Source: Anaerolineales bacterium
Lineage (GTDB): Bacteria; Chloroflexota; Anaerolineae; Anaerolineales; E44-bin32
DNA: 64,000 nucleotides
Reading direction: 5' to 3'
Assembly: GCA_029210945.1 (NCBI GenBank)
Contig: JARGGH010000005.1
Coordinates: 1-64,000 of the forward strand
Of the stretch, positions 38,645 through 47,692 are shown piece by piece (position 1 is the stretch's first letter; every line of letters starts with the position of its first letter). The position numbers and the translations under genes are program-made. The notes below the pieces were generated by a model, which worked only from the letters and a program-made list of their open reading frames with translations, did not search any database and was not told the DNA's origin.

Positions 38645-40056
38645 TGACTACCCCCGACAAATGGTGGTGGTCCATTACTGTGAAATTCGAGTGGTGGGTT
38701 CAAGACAATCTGATCGCCTTCCTCGACATCACCCGCGAGCACCTCACTGTAGACCTCTGAGGAAGCGCCCAACTCAATCGGGACAGGCACCAGCTCTCCG
38801 TTTCGCAGAATGTACACTACTCGGTCACCCTCTCGTAGGCGAACGGCTCGATTGGGTACCCGCAGGACATCCTCCATCTGCTCGATCACGATGTTGACTG
38901 CGGCGGTCATACCTGGTTTCACAAACTCATCCGGATTGATCAACTCGATCGTCACCGGGAAATTCACGACACCCTGAACCGAGTTCCCCACCAACCCGAT
39001 TTCGACGACAACACCTTCGTAAGTGCGATCCAAGATCGCGTCAAACACCAACTCAACAGGTTGACCATTTTCGATGCGGTTGATGTCGACCTCCGACAGT
39101 TGAACGTCGACGAACAAGGGCGAAAAATCAGCCAGCCCGAAAGCGACACTACCCGGGGCCACCTGGTCGCCGACTTTAACTTCAACTGCCGTGATCATGC
39201 CATCAAACGGTGCGTTGACCGCTGCCAGTTCCATATTGGCGCGTGCGGCTTCAACCCGCGCTTCCGCCGCAGCGACATCGTCCGGGTCCGGCCCATCTTT
39301 GACCCTTTCCCATTCGCGCCGGGCATCCTCAACACGTGCCTCGGCGACGGTGAGTTCGGCTTCCAACAAGCTTTGCTCCCCTTCGTCCGGGAACCCCAGG
39401 TACCAGTTAAGGTTCCGCTGCAGACTGTCGCGTTTGCTGCGCGCCGCCGCCAGGTTAGACAGCGCCAGCGCACGTGCCGGGTCGTCCTCGGATCGGCCGG
39501 AAAGGCGATCGTAGGCGGCTTTGGCGGCATCGACTTCCGTCTCCGCCAGAAGCAGATTTGCCCGGGCGGCGTCGATCGTGTTTTGACTGGCGCGATTGCC
39601 CTGCTGGCGCACTGTGTATGTGTACTCGGCATTCTCAAGTGCGTCCTCAGCTTGAGCAAGCGCTAATTGAGCTGCCGCACGTTCCTGAGTGGAATTCAAT
39701 AAGTTATCTAATGCACGCTGGGCCGAGACGTATTCAGATTCCGCAAGGATGATCGAGGAAGGCAGTGAACTCCTGGTCAACGAAGCCAATACATCGCCCT
39801 TGTGTACTTGCTGACCGAGTGCAACGTTGACCTCTCCGACCGTTCCACTCGTCTGGAAGGTAAGCAGAGCCGATTGATTCGCTCGAACCGTCCCGGTCGC
39901 ACCAACGGTTGCGGTGAGCGCTCCGGTGGAGATCGGTTCAGTCTGGAGATCCTCAACCGCCCCCGTCGCTCGATCCTGCCGCAAGGCCTGAAATCCAATA
40001 TATCCACCTACGGCAGCGATTATTATTATGATGACGACCCACATCCAACGCTTCAT
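38641..40056 (-). CDS. MacA/HlyD-type efflux adaptor
   Basis: A 471-residue membrane-fusion protein with an N-terminal anchor helix (about 4-22), a lipoyl-like half (SGTVGEVNVALGQQVHKGDVLASL), a long coiled-coil hairpin rich in Ala, Glu and Arg (about 100-270), the second lipoyl half (VNAPFDGMITAVEVKVGDQV) and a beta-barrel/C-terminal domain (PGMTAAVNIVIEQ; VPNRAVRLREGDRVVY). It is first in the three-gene efflux operon; AGGAAAG precedes the ATG. Confidence 0.92.
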   Translation of the reverse strand: MKRWMWVVIIIIIAAVGGYIGFQALRQDRATGAVEDLQTEPISTGALTATVGATGTVRANQSALLTFQTSGTVGEVNVALGQQVHKGDVLASLTRSSLPSSIILAESEYVSAQRALDNLLNSTQERAAAQLALAQAEDALENAEYTYTVRQQGNRASQNTIDAARANLLLAETEVDAAKAAYDRLSGRSEDDPARALALSNLAAARSKRDSLQRNLNWYLGFPDEGEQSLLEAELTVAEARVEDARREWERVKDGPDPDDVAAAEARVEAARANMELAAVNAPFDGMITAVEVKVGDQVAPGSVAFGLADFSPLFVDVQLSEVDINRIENGQPVELVFDAILDRTYEGVVVEIGLVGNSVQGVVNFPVTIELINPDEFVKPGMTAAVNIVIEQMEDVLRVPNRAVRLREGDRVVYILRNGELVPVPIELGASSEVYSEVLAGDVEEGDQIVLNPPLEFHSNGPPPFVGGSQ

Positions 40057-40394
40057 AGCAAGTACTTTCCTTAGATTTATACGGTCATTCGAAAGACATA
40101 CAGGGTGAGCGAGGTTTACGTGGACCCCACGTATAGTTCAATCTGGAGTCGACCTTGACTCTGTGATGCCTGTCAACGCTGGATCGATAGATCCAACCTC
40201 AGTATCAAACCCGCCGAACCGCGGTAGATCATTGCGGAATCGATGTTTGAATTGTACCGCGATGTTTGTGAACTTCTGCCCAATGTTGTGACAACCATCA
40301 CACTCGCACATGACTTTCTAGACTAATATCTGACCACTTTGGTCTGTATCATCGTAAGCGTTGGAACGCGCATCGCAGCCCGTGGAGTGATCCT
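40057..40394. other. Divergent intergenic region, efflux operon / gltD
   Basis: No gene is supported. It must hold the promoters of both directions. A TTGTGACAA palindrome lies at 40286-40294, but on the minus strand its TGTCACA is not followed by CGTT at the spacing seen before the sigma fusion gene. Confidence 0.4.
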
Positions 40395-41825
40395 ATGTCC
40401 GCACGTGAGAACGTCGAAGAAAAACTGGACCGTAAAGCCCGCATGAAAATCCCCTACGAACCTCAATTGGCACGACCGGTTGAGGAGCGTGTGCGTGATT
40501 TCGAACCAACATTCATCCCATTAACCCCGGAAGAGGCCATGCAGGCTGCCGAACGCTGCATTCACTGCCCGGACCCTTCGGCGTGTGTCGAAGCGTGTGT
40601 TGTTCACAACAACATACCCGAAGCGCTTTATTTGATCGAAGCTGGAGATTTCATCGGCGCCGCAGAAATTTATCGCGAAACCAGTTCGATGCCGGAGATC
40701 TGTGGGCGGGTATGCCCTCATAGTGACCTCTGCCAGGGGTCTTGTGTTCGAAGCAAACGCGGCGAACCCGTTCTTACCGGCGCACTGGAAGCATTTGTCG
40801 CCGACTATCAACGGCAGCACGGCGAAGTCAGGATCCCAAAAGGCAAACCCACCGGCAAACGCGTGGCGATCGTCGGCTCGGGACCAGCCGGCCTGGCCTG
40901 CGCCGAACAGCTTGTGCGTAAAGGACATGAGGCAACCATCATTGAAGCCCTGCCCACCCCGGGCGGTTTGCTGATCTACGGTATCCCGAACTTCAAACTC
41001 CCCAAGGACGTAGTCTCCAATATCATCCAGGATCTGGAAAACGCGGGGGTCGAGTTTATCCTGAACACTCGCATCGGGGAAAAGAAGAGCGTGGACGACC
41101 TCTTCAAGGGCGGCTACGACGCGGTGTTTCTGGGCGTTGGCACAGGGATCGATGCCAAAATGGATGTGCCCGGCATCGACCTACCCGGCATCCACCAGGC
41201 GACACCCTTCCTGATCCAATCCAATGTTGACCCACAATATCTCCCCCCGGGCATGCAGGGAAAGCCTGAAGTCGGTCAGCGGGTGGTCGTCATCGGTGGC
41301 GGTGATACTGCGGCAGATTGTCTGCGCAGCGCGCTGCGTCTGGGCGCGGAAGAGGTGACCTGCCTCTACCGCCGCACAGAAGCCGAAATGCCGGGCGGCA
41401 AGAAAGATCGCGAACTGGCCCGGGAGGAAGGCGCAGAGTTCCGCTTCCTCACGCAGCCGGTTAAGTTCATCGCCGGCGCTGACGGACATGTGAAGGCGGT
41501 TGAATGCCTGCAGTGCGAACTCGGAGAACCGGATGAGAGCGGCCGCAGGCGCCCGATCCCGATCGAGGGATCAAACTTCACTGTTCAGGCCGATACGGTC
41601 GTGTTGGCTCTGGGTTATTGGCCTGATCCCCTGGTCGGCGAATCCACCCCCGATCTTGAAACCCACAATTGGGGGTTGATCAAGGCAAATTCCGAAACCG
41701 GGGAGACCTCCAGGGATGGTGTTTTCGCCGGAGGTGATGCGGTCACGGGTCCCGATCTGGTCGTGACGGCGATGCTCGCGGGCCGCAAGGCTGCTGCGTC
41801 AATTCACGAGTATCTCGAGAAGTAA
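40395..41825 (+). CDS. GltD-like NAD(P)-dependent oxidoreductase
   Basis: A 476-residue flavoprotein homologous to the glutamate synthase small subunit. The N-terminal Fe-S domain has AAERCIHCPDPSACVEACVVHN and PEICGRVCPHSDLCQGSC. The FAD Rossmann motif is VAIVGSGPAGLACAEQL and the NAD(P) motif is VVVIGGGDTAADCLRSALRLGA. The C-terminal GDAVTGPDLVVTAMLAGR is typical. No gltB large subunit is in the window, so it may work as a stand-alone NADPH oxidoreductase (SudA/NfnB-like) or with a distant partner. Confidence 0.9.
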   Translation: MSARENVEEKLDRKARMKIPYEPQLARPVEERVRDFEPTFIPLTPEEAMQAAERCIHCPDPSACVEACVVHNNIPEALYLIEAGDFIGAAEIYRETSSMPEICGRVCPHSDLCQGSCVRSKRGEPVLTGALEAFVADYQRQHGEVRIPKGKPTGKRVAIVGSGPAGLACAEQLVRKGHEATIIEALPTPGGLLIYGIPNFKLPKDVVSNIIQDLENAGVEFILNTRIGEKKSVDDLFKGGYDAVFLGVGTGIDAKMDVPGIDLPGIHQATPFLIQSNVDPQYLPPGMQGKPEVGQRVVVIGGGDTAADCLRSALRLGAEEVTCLYRRTEAEMPGGKKDRELAREEGAEFRFLTQPVKFIAGADGHVKAVECLQCELGEPDESGRRRPIPIEGSNFTVQADTVVLALGYWPDPLVGESTPDLETHNWGLIKANSETGETSRDGVFAGGDAVTGPDLVVTAMLAGRKAAASIHEYLEK

Positions 41826-41847
41826 TCCGCATCGGTGCACTGCGATG

Positions 41848-41874
41848 AGCGGCGGATTGAAACCGCCGCTTTTT
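41848..41874 (+). terminator. Rho-independent terminator of the gltD-like gene
   Basis: AGCGGCGG pairs perfectly with CCGCCGCT around a 7-base loop and is followed by TTTTG. Textbook form, 22 bases after the stop codon. Confidence 0.9.
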
Positions 41875-41949
41875 GCTTTGAAGTCAGGATAACCATTAGA
41901 ATGGTCAGATGCTGCACACGGATCCCGTGATTGAGGTCGGCGGTGTGAT

Positions 41950-43086
41950 TTGATAATCGACGCCAACTCACTTGAAAAACAGATAAAATCTACTGCTTAC
42001 CGCCTCGGGTTTGCACTCGTTGGCATCACGACACCGGATTCGCCTCGATCGTTTGAGAATTACAGGAGATGGATTGATGCCGGCAGGCATGCCGGGATGG
42101 GCTATCTTGCGACAGAGCGCGCTCTCAAGCGCCGGGAAGATCCCCGGCGCATCCTCCCGGAATGCAAGAGCATCATCGTCACCGGCACCTCCTATCTGCC
42201 CAGAAATCACTTTGCCGCCAGTGAGAAAGCCAGCGCCCGTGTCGCTTCCTACGCATTAGGGGAGGACTATCACGATGTCATCGCCTCCCGGCTCGAAGAG
42301 CTCGCCCGTGCCGTTGAGCTGCTCGTTGGAAGATCCATCCCGTATAAAGTCTATACCGATACTGGACCAATCCTGGAGAGGGACCTCGCACAAAGAGCCG
42401 GGATCGGATGGATCGGCAAGAACAGCTGTTTGATCAATCCGGATCGCGGGTCTTATTTTCTTCTGGGTGAAATCCTGCTGGGGGTCTCGCTACAGCCTGA
42501 CCCCCCCTTCCAATCCGATCATTGTGGATCATGCACTCGCTGTATCGAAGCCTGTCCAACCCAGTGCATTCTCGCGGAGCGCACGGTGGACGCCAATCGC
42601 TGTGTCTCCTACCTGACAATTGAGGAAAAAGGCGTAATTCCTCATGAACTGCGGGCCGGGGTTGCGAACTGGCTCTTCGGGTGTGACATCTGCCAGCAGG
42701 TCTGCCCCTGGAACAAACGCTTTGCCCGTGCTACCGGTGACCCGGCTTTTCAAGCTCGCCCTCAACTCCAGGCGCCCGACCTTGCGGCCTTTCTGGAGCT
42801 CAAACCAGAAAGCTGGCTGAGCGGCTTTCGCCACAGTCCTTTAGAGAGACCGCGCCGGCGGGGGCTCGTGCGCAACGCTGCCGTCGTGGCGGGAAATCGT
42901 GCTGATACTTCACAGATCGAGGCGCTCCTTAACCTGCTCTCTGACCCTGAGCCGATTGTACGCGGTCACGCGGCCTGGGCGATTGGCCGCCTGGACGTGA
43001 GCGCAGGGAATGACGCCCTTCAAGAAGCGCTTGAGTCTGAAGAAGACCCGTACGTAATCGAGGAGATCAGGAACGCACTCCGGTGA
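41950..43086 (+). CDS. queG: Epoxyqueuosine reductase
   Basis: Cobalamin-dependent Fe-S enzyme making queuosine from epoxyqueuosine in tRNA (378 residues). The conserved segments RVASYALGEDYHDV and DTGPILERDLAQRAGIGWIGKN are present. Two 4Fe-4S motifs are HCGSCTRCIEACP and CDICQQVCPWN. The C terminus has HEAT-like repeats (LSDPEPIVRGHAAWAIGRL). A TTG start is used in the frame shown; no ATG lies near. It complements tgt elsewhere in the window. Confidence 0.95.
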   Translation: MIIDANSLEKQIKSTAYRLGFALVGITTPDSPRSFENYRRWIDAGRHAGMGYLATERALKRREDPRRILPECKSIIVTGTSYLPRNHFAASEKASARVASYALGEDYHDVIASRLEELARAVELLVGRSIPYKVYTDTGPILERDLAQRAGIGWIGKNSCLINPDRGSYFLLGEILLGVSLQPDPPFQSDHCGSCTRCIEACPTQCILAERTVDANRCVSYLTIEEKGVIPHELRAGVANWLFGCDICQQVCPWNKRFARATGDPAFQARPQLQAPDLAAFLELKPESWLSGFRHSPLERPRRRGLVRNAAVVAGNRADTSQIEALLNLLSDPEPIVRGHAAWAIGRLDVSAGNDALQEALESEEDPYVIEEIRNALR

Positions 43087-43093
43087 TTAAGAA

Positions 43094-43119
43094 GACGCCC
43101 CGGTGGGCACCGGGGCGTC
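43094..43119. terminator. Bidirectional terminator, queG / LysM gene
   Basis: An 11-bp perfect stem (GACGCCCCGGT and complement) with a 4-base loop just after queG, between convergent genes. Confidence 0.8.
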
Positions 43120-43136
43120 GGGATGTTTCGTCAGGT

Positions 43137-43835
43137 TTACGATCCCGCAATCGCGGTTGGGCTGGGTCCACGCGGGGTGAATGTGGGCGTCGGGGTGGCG
43201 ATGTTTACCGGGACGATCAGCACATCCCCTACGCCGATATCATTTGGATCCTCAATCTCATTGCGCTCTGCGATCGCCTCAGCCGTGCTGTTGAACTGGG
43301 AGGCGATCGTCTCCAGCGTGTCGCCGGGTTCAACCTGATACTGGATCTCCTGGCCCGGGAAGAGATTGTCCGGGATAGGCGTTTTGGTGGGCAGCTCAAA
43401 ATCCGTTGCCGGGATGATGAGCTCGTCATTTACGAAGAGTTGATTGGCATCGGTGATATTGTTTGCCGCCATGAGCTGCACCACTTCGATGCCAAACTGC
43501 TCGGCGATTGAGCTCAACGTATCACCAGATTCGACGATATACGTTATGGGGCCTTCCGGAGTTGGTGTGAGGGACGGCTCCAATGTCTCTGTGATGGTCG
43601 GCGTGGCTGTCGGCGGAACAGGCGTGTTCGTTGTTGTAGCCGTCGGTGTCTCGCTGGCCAGGAATCCAGGAACACTGGGTGGACTATCTCCGGTCAGCCA
43701 CAACACCACAAAGAAGACACCCACAATTAACAATACGACCGCCAGTCCCCCGAGAATGAGGGGCGTTAATCTGGCGCGCCGTTTACGATAGGCTTCGATT
43801 ACTTCTGCTGCGTCACTGTCTGCTTCAGACATCAT
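43137..43835 (-). CDS. Membrane-anchored protein with two LysM domains
   Basis: A 232-residue protein: cytoplasmic N terminus, one helix (LILGGLAVVLLIVGVFFVVLW, about 25-47), a Thr/Pro-rich linker, then two LysM domains (VESGDTLSSIAEQFGIEVVQ at about 95-140 and VEPGDTLETIASQFNSTAEA at about 165-210). LysM binds peptidoglycan or other N-acetylglucosamine polymers. The start is chosen for GGGGAGAG upstream (two consecutive ATGs). It may be cotranscribed with the esterase gene 80 bases upstream. Confidence 0.88.
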   Translation of the reverse strand: MMSEADSDAAEVIEAYRKRRARLTPLILGGLAVVLLIVGVFFVVLWLTGDSPPSVPGFLASETPTATTTNTPVPPTATPTITETLEPSLTPTPEGPITYIVESGDTLSSIAEQFGIEVVQLMAANNITDANQLFVNDELIIPATDFELPTKTPIPDNLFPGQEIQYQVEPGDTLETIASQFNSTAEAIAERNEIEDPNDIGVGDVLIVPVNIATPTPTFTPRGPSPTAIAGS

Positions 43836-43915
43836 GCTCTCCCCTCCCCGGATCAACCAATGGCAATATCGGGTCGGCAGAATTCATTTTACCCGATTTC
43901 CACCTTACCACACCA

Positions 43916-44863
43916 CTAACCAAGAACAAGCGTTCGGCTTGCACGAAGCGCATCACCCACAAATTGGAATACTTGTTCCAGGATGCTCTTCCAGGCATCA
44001 TCCTCGTGCCGGCCTTCATGCTGAATGTACGTGAAATCGATATCCGAGGCTGCGAGCTGCCTCGCAAAACGGTCGACCTCATCAGCAAACTGCGGCTCGC
44101 GGTCGCCTACGCTGATCAGAATATTGGATGGCAATTCATCTTCCGCTTGGGCGATGATAAATGGATCGTATGCACGCCGGGGGTGGTTGTATGCCAGCGC
44201 CGGGCTCAGCGCACCGACAATATCAAAAACTTCGGGATGGCGAAATCCGATTTCTAATGCCCACACTCCTCCCCGAGAGATCCCCAGGATCGCCTGATCG
44301 GACGGTGCAGCAGATGTCCGATATTCTGAATTAACCATCTTCACGAGGTGATCAAGGACCACTTCCTCGAGTGAAGACGGGCCTCCGTCCGATTGGGTGA
44401 AATATGGCTCTGGCAGAAACGGAAAAATCAGGATCATGGGCTCAATCTTCCCCAGCGAGTACAGAGCTTCATACGTCTCCAAAACGCCTAGCTCGATCCA
44501 ATGCTCTTCGTCCTGGGGGTGTCCGTGCAAAAAGTATGCTGCAGGCAGGTCCTCTTCACTTTTTTCGTAGCAAGGCGGCAGGTAGATCTTTACAGGCGCT
44601 GTGTTCGTACCTCCGGGCAAATCGTAGCTCTCCTCAATCAGGCGTCCGTTCTCAGCAAGACAAATCGCGGGGGTGCTCGAAGGGGCCGGTACCAATGCCG
44701 GCGCCGAAGGCGTGATTGAAGCGGTTCGCGTGGCGGTCGCAGTTGCTTTCCCGGGCGGCTCGCCCAGTTGTGGGATCTGGCTTTGAGCGCACGATACAGT
44801 GATCGCGGTCAGCACAAAAACCAAGCACAAGGTCCAGGGCTTAACATTTCTCTCGTTTCGCAT
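43916..44863 (-). CDS. Esterase-like lipoprotein (alpha/beta hydrolase, putative esterase D family)
   Basis: A 315-residue predicted lipoprotein (lipobox TVSC, about residue 25) with a Thr/Pro-rich linker and an alpha/beta hydrolase domain. Segments like the esterase D/YieL family are YLPPCYEKSEEDLPAAYFLHG, the nucleophile elbow ILGISRGGVWALEIG (GxSxG), and the His in HEGRHEDDAWKS; the Asp is likely in SVGDREPQF. Substrate unknown; envelope location inferred. A TATGAT -10-like box lies 17 bases before the ATG, divergent from miaB. Confidence 0.82.
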   Translation of the reverse strand: MRNERNVKPWTLCLVFVLTAITVSCAQSQIPQLGEPPGKATATATRTASITPSAPALVPAPSSTPAICLAENGRLIEESYDLPGGTNTAPVKIYLPPCYEKSEEDLPAAYFLHGHPQDEEHWIELGVLETYEALYSLGKIEPMILIFPFLPEPYFTQSDGGPSSLEEVVLDHLVKMVNSEYRTSAAPSDQAILGISRGGVWALEIGFRHPEVFDIVGALSPALAYNHPRRAYDPFIIAQAEDELPSNILISVGDREPQFADEVDRFARQLAASDIDFTYIQHEGRHEDDAWKSILEQVFQFVGDALRASRTLVLG

Positions 44864-44959
44864 ACAGCGCTCCAGAAGCGTATCATACCCTAATCCGTGC
44901 TGCAGCTGGCCAGACCGGCATCTAAATCCACCCCCCGTTCAATTCAGACCTGTTAAGGT

Positions 44960-44965
44960 TATAAT
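44960..44965 (+). promoter_or_regulatory. miaB -10 box, probable leaderless start
   Basis: TATAAT ends 7 bases before the miaB ATG, so transcription should begin at or next to the start codon. The -35 region (GTTCAA/TTCAAT) is weak. Confidence 0.6.
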
Positions 44966-44972
44966 GTTGCCC

Positions 44973-46346
44973 ATGAAATACCACTTATGGACCGCAGGAT
45001 GTCAGATGAACGTCGCCGATTCGCAGCGCGTCGCCTCGGCTCTGGAGCGATTGGGCTATGATGCCACCGCGCGCGCTGAAAATGCCGATGTTATCGTGCT
45101 CAATACCTGCGTAGTGCGCCAAAGTGCGGAGGATAAAGCGCACGGCCGCCTCAGCTCGCTGCAGCCTTTGAAAGAAAAGAACCCTGAGCTCGTCATCAAC
45201 CTGATGGGCTGCATGGTGGGCGTCAAGGGCAGCGGGGAAATGCAAAAAGTGTACCCCTTCGTCGATGTCTTCTCACCCCCTTCGGACCCACAGCCTCTGC
45301 TGGACCACCTGCGCAGCGCCGAGGCACAGGAACTGACCCTGCATGAAACGGAAGAGCGCTTCGCGGTCATGGATGGCGACCTGCTGCTTCCCAGGGAGGC
45401 GCGCGGCAACCTGGTCTCCGCCTTCGTCCCGATCGTGTATGGCTGCTCTCACGCCTGCTCCTATTGTGTGATCCCGTTCCGCCGTGGCGCTGAACAGAGC
45501 CGCTCAATCGGCACGATCACTCAAGAGGTCCGGGCGCTCGTCGATCAGGGCGTGCGCGAGGTGACTTTACTGGGCCAGATCGTTGACCGTTACGGCCTCG
45601 ACATTGAGAATGGTCCGAACCTCTCCGATCTTTTACGCGTGCTGCACGAGATCGACGGCCTGGACCGCATCCGGTTCCTGACCTCCCACCCGAATTGGAT
45701 GACCGACGAACTTCTACATACGGTCGCCGAACTGCCGAAAGTCTGTGAGCACATCGAGGTACCTGTTCAGGCAGGGGATGATCAGGTCCTGGAGCGCATG
45801 AAGCGTGGTTACAGCGTCGATGCATACCGCCGCTTAATCGATCGCATCCGGGTGATCATACCGGGCGTTTCGATTGCAACAGACATCATCGTCGGTTTCC
45901 CTGGCGAGACTCGCGCTCAATTTCAAGAAACCTATGATTTGCTCGCCGAATTAAAATTGGATGTCGCCCATCTCGCGCGTTATTCACCCCGACCACAGAC
46001 CGTCTCATCCCGGAAGATGGAAGACTCGATTTCTGACGATGAGAAAATGCGTCGCTTCCGCCTTCTTGAAGAGCTTCAAGCCGGGATCGCGGCTGAAATT
46101 AACGCCACCTATCACAACAAGGTCGTTGAAGTCCTGGTAGAAGAGATGCACAAAACGCGCTGGAAGGGCCGCACACGCACGAACAAGCTCGTATTCTTCG
46201 AATCATCACAGGACATGCGGGGGCAGACCGTCGATGTCCTCATCGATTGGACGGGCCCGTGGAGCATGGTGGGCACCCCTGTTGACAAAACTGCCTATCC
46301 GAGTGGGGATCAACCAACTCTGGCCGCCTGGGGACCTCTCCAATAA
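44973..46346 (+). CDS. miaB: tRNA-2-methylthio-N6-dimethylallyladenosine synthase (MiaB family)
   Basis: Radical SAM methylthiotransferase (457 residues). The N-terminal UPF0004 domain has WTAGCQMNVADS, VLNTCVVRQ and NLMGCMVG (three Cys for the auxiliary cluster). The radical SAM motif is YGCSHACSYCVIPFRRG, the mid-domain is EHIEVPVQAGDDQVLERMKRGY, and a C-terminal TRAM-like domain is present. The start MKYHLWTAGCQMN is the family start; an upstream frame of 58 codons overlaps the promoter and is rejected. Confidence 0.95.
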   Translation: MKYHLWTAGCQMNVADSQRVASALERLGYDATARAENADVIVLNTCVVRQSAEDKAHGRLSSLQPLKEKNPELVINLMGCMVGVKGSGEMQKVYPFVDVFSPPSDPQPLLDHLRSAEAQELTLHETEERFAVMDGDLLLPREARGNLVSAFVPIVYGCSHACSYCVIPFRRGAEQSRSIGTITQEVRALVDQGVREVTLLGQIVDRYGLDIENGPNLSDLLRVLHEIDGLDRIRFLTSHPNWMTDELLHTVAELPKVCEHIEVPVQAGDDQVLERMKRGYSVDAYRRLIDRIRVIIPGVSIATDIIVGFPGETRAQFQETYDLLAELKLDVAHLARYSPRPQTVSSRKMEDSISDDEKMRRFRLLEELQAGIAAEINATYHNKVVEVLVEEMHKTRWKGRTRTNKLVFFESSQDMRGQTVDVLIDWTGPWSMVGTPVDKTAYPSGDQPTLAAWGPLQ

Positions 46347-46402
46347 TCCCATCCAGCACCCGGAAATCATGCGGGTGATACGATCTGGCGGCCATTTCCC
46401 AC

Positions 46403-46431
46403 TTGACCCAAATTAGATGCGGCTGTAGCAT
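46403..46431 (+). promoter_or_regulatory. Putative sigma-70 promoter of the second NBR1-Ig lipoprotein
   Basis: TTGACC, a 17-base spacer and TAGCAT, about 90 bases before the ATG. No TGTCACA-N16-CGTT element is seen here, unlike for the paralogue at 16036-17148. Confidence 0.5.
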
Positions 46432-46518
46432 GCTGGTATATAAAGTCGTCCATAATTTCATAGACGCCTGAAAGTATGACCCTCAGTTTTCTCAAAACCA
46501 AAAGGCAGGAGATAAACC

Positions 46519-47517
46519 ATGACCCAGTTGAAAACCGGCATCAGATTCATCGCACTTATTCTTCTTGCGATCCTCGCGCTCTCAGCATGCAACTTCCCGG
46601 GGATGCAGACACCGGACCCATTTCCCACCTACGCAGCCCAAACGGTGGAAGCCCGCTTGACGAGCGCGGTGCAGGAGCCTCCCACGCAGGAAACGCCGCC
46701 AGCAGCCCCGACAACACCTGCCCCCGCGACGGCGATAAACACGTCGGAAGCCCCTACGGCGACGAACACCCCCATCCCGACCGAGACTGAGGTGCCCTGC
46801 AACAAGGCTGCCTTTGTCACCGACGTCACCATCCCTGATGGAACGGACCTCGAACCAGGCGAGAGCTTCACAAAAACATGGCGCCTGCGCAACACAGGGT
46901 CATGCACCTGGAATTCCAATTACGAACTGCTATTCAAGGACGGCGACGCGATGAGCGGGCTGGCCTCCAAGAAGCTGACCGGTTCCGTCGCACCCGGCGC
47001 GACCGTCGATATCTCGGTTGACCTGAAGGCACCCAATAGCGAAGGCAGCTACAAGGGCTTCTGGTGGCTGCGGTCGGACGCCGGCATCGTCTTCGGCGTT
47101 GGAAGCAGCGGGGATGTTCCCTTCTACGTCGAGATCGATGTCGTCAAGGTCGAAACAGTGTTATCAAGCGGGGAGTTTGACCTCGATCAAACCTGGACTG
47201 CCGATCTTGATACAGGAACAGTCGGACCGCCGCCTGCGGATCGGGATATTCAATTCGAAGCGGTATCTGCAGCGGAAAAATATATCCGCCCCTTTAATAA
47301 CGCCAAGATAAAATTGATGGCCGATCGCACGCCGAGTCTGGATGACTGTAAATCCGCCAGTCTGTCGACAAACCGTGTGCCTCTGGGAGACATCGATCCA
47401 GGAGACGTCTTCTGCTATGTGACCAACCTGGGTAACTATGGTCGCTTTGAGGTAGAGACGATCTCGGGTGGTGGTGTCCAGACCATGCATATCGATTATC
47501 GAACCTGGGATTCTTAG
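46519..47517 (+). CDS. Lipoprotein with NBR1-type Ig-like domain (paralogue)
   Basis: A 332-residue predicted lipoprotein: signal peptide ending LSAC (about residue 24), a Thr/Pro/Ala linker, an NBR1-type Ig-like domain (FTKTWRLRNTGSCTWNSNY; SEGSYKGFWWLRSD; about 110-205), then a C-terminal domain ending in FCYVTNLGNYGRFEV. The Ig and C-terminal regions are clearly related to the lipoprotein at 16036-17148. AGGAG precedes the ATG. Function unknown; probably envelope-exposed. Confidence 0.8.
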   Translation: MTQLKTGIRFIALILLAILALSACNFPGMQTPDPFPTYAAQTVEARLTSAVQEPPTQETPPAAPTTPAPATAINTSEAPTATNTPIPTETEVPCNKAAFVTDVTIPDGTDLEPGESFTKTWRLRNTGSCTWNSNYELLFKDGDAMSGLASKKLTGSVAPGATVDISVDLKAPNSEGSYKGFWWLRSDAGIVFGVGSSGDVPFYVEIDVVKVETVLSSGEFDLDQTWTADLDTGTVGPPPADRDIQFEAVSAAEKYIRPFNNAKIKLMADRTPSLDDCKSASLSTNRVPLGDIDPGDVFCYVTNLGNYGRFEVETISGGGVQTMHIDYRTWDS

Positions 47518-47551
47518 TCCCGGCTTCTCACAAATACAGCCAAAATAGAGC

Positions 47552-47580
47552 AGACCCCCGGCAAGATGCGGGGGTCTTTA
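47552..47580 (+). terminator. Terminator after the second NBR1-Ig lipoprotein gene
   Basis: AGACCCCCG pairs with CGGGGGTCT around an 8-base loop and is followed by TTTA. Confidence 0.75.
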
Positions 47581-47692
47581 CTTGCAGGGAAAATAACATC
47601 GAGCTCTGCAGATCATTCCAGCTAATTACGCCCGAATCCCTTTCTCAAGATGCTACAATCAATGGATATCCAATTTCGCAGGAGATCGCTCG

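Noticed and set aside
40286..40294. Third TGTCACA site as a member of the ECF regulon
   Set aside because: On the minus strand the bases 16 downstream read CACA, not CGTT, and the site is 230 bases from the nearest gene start.
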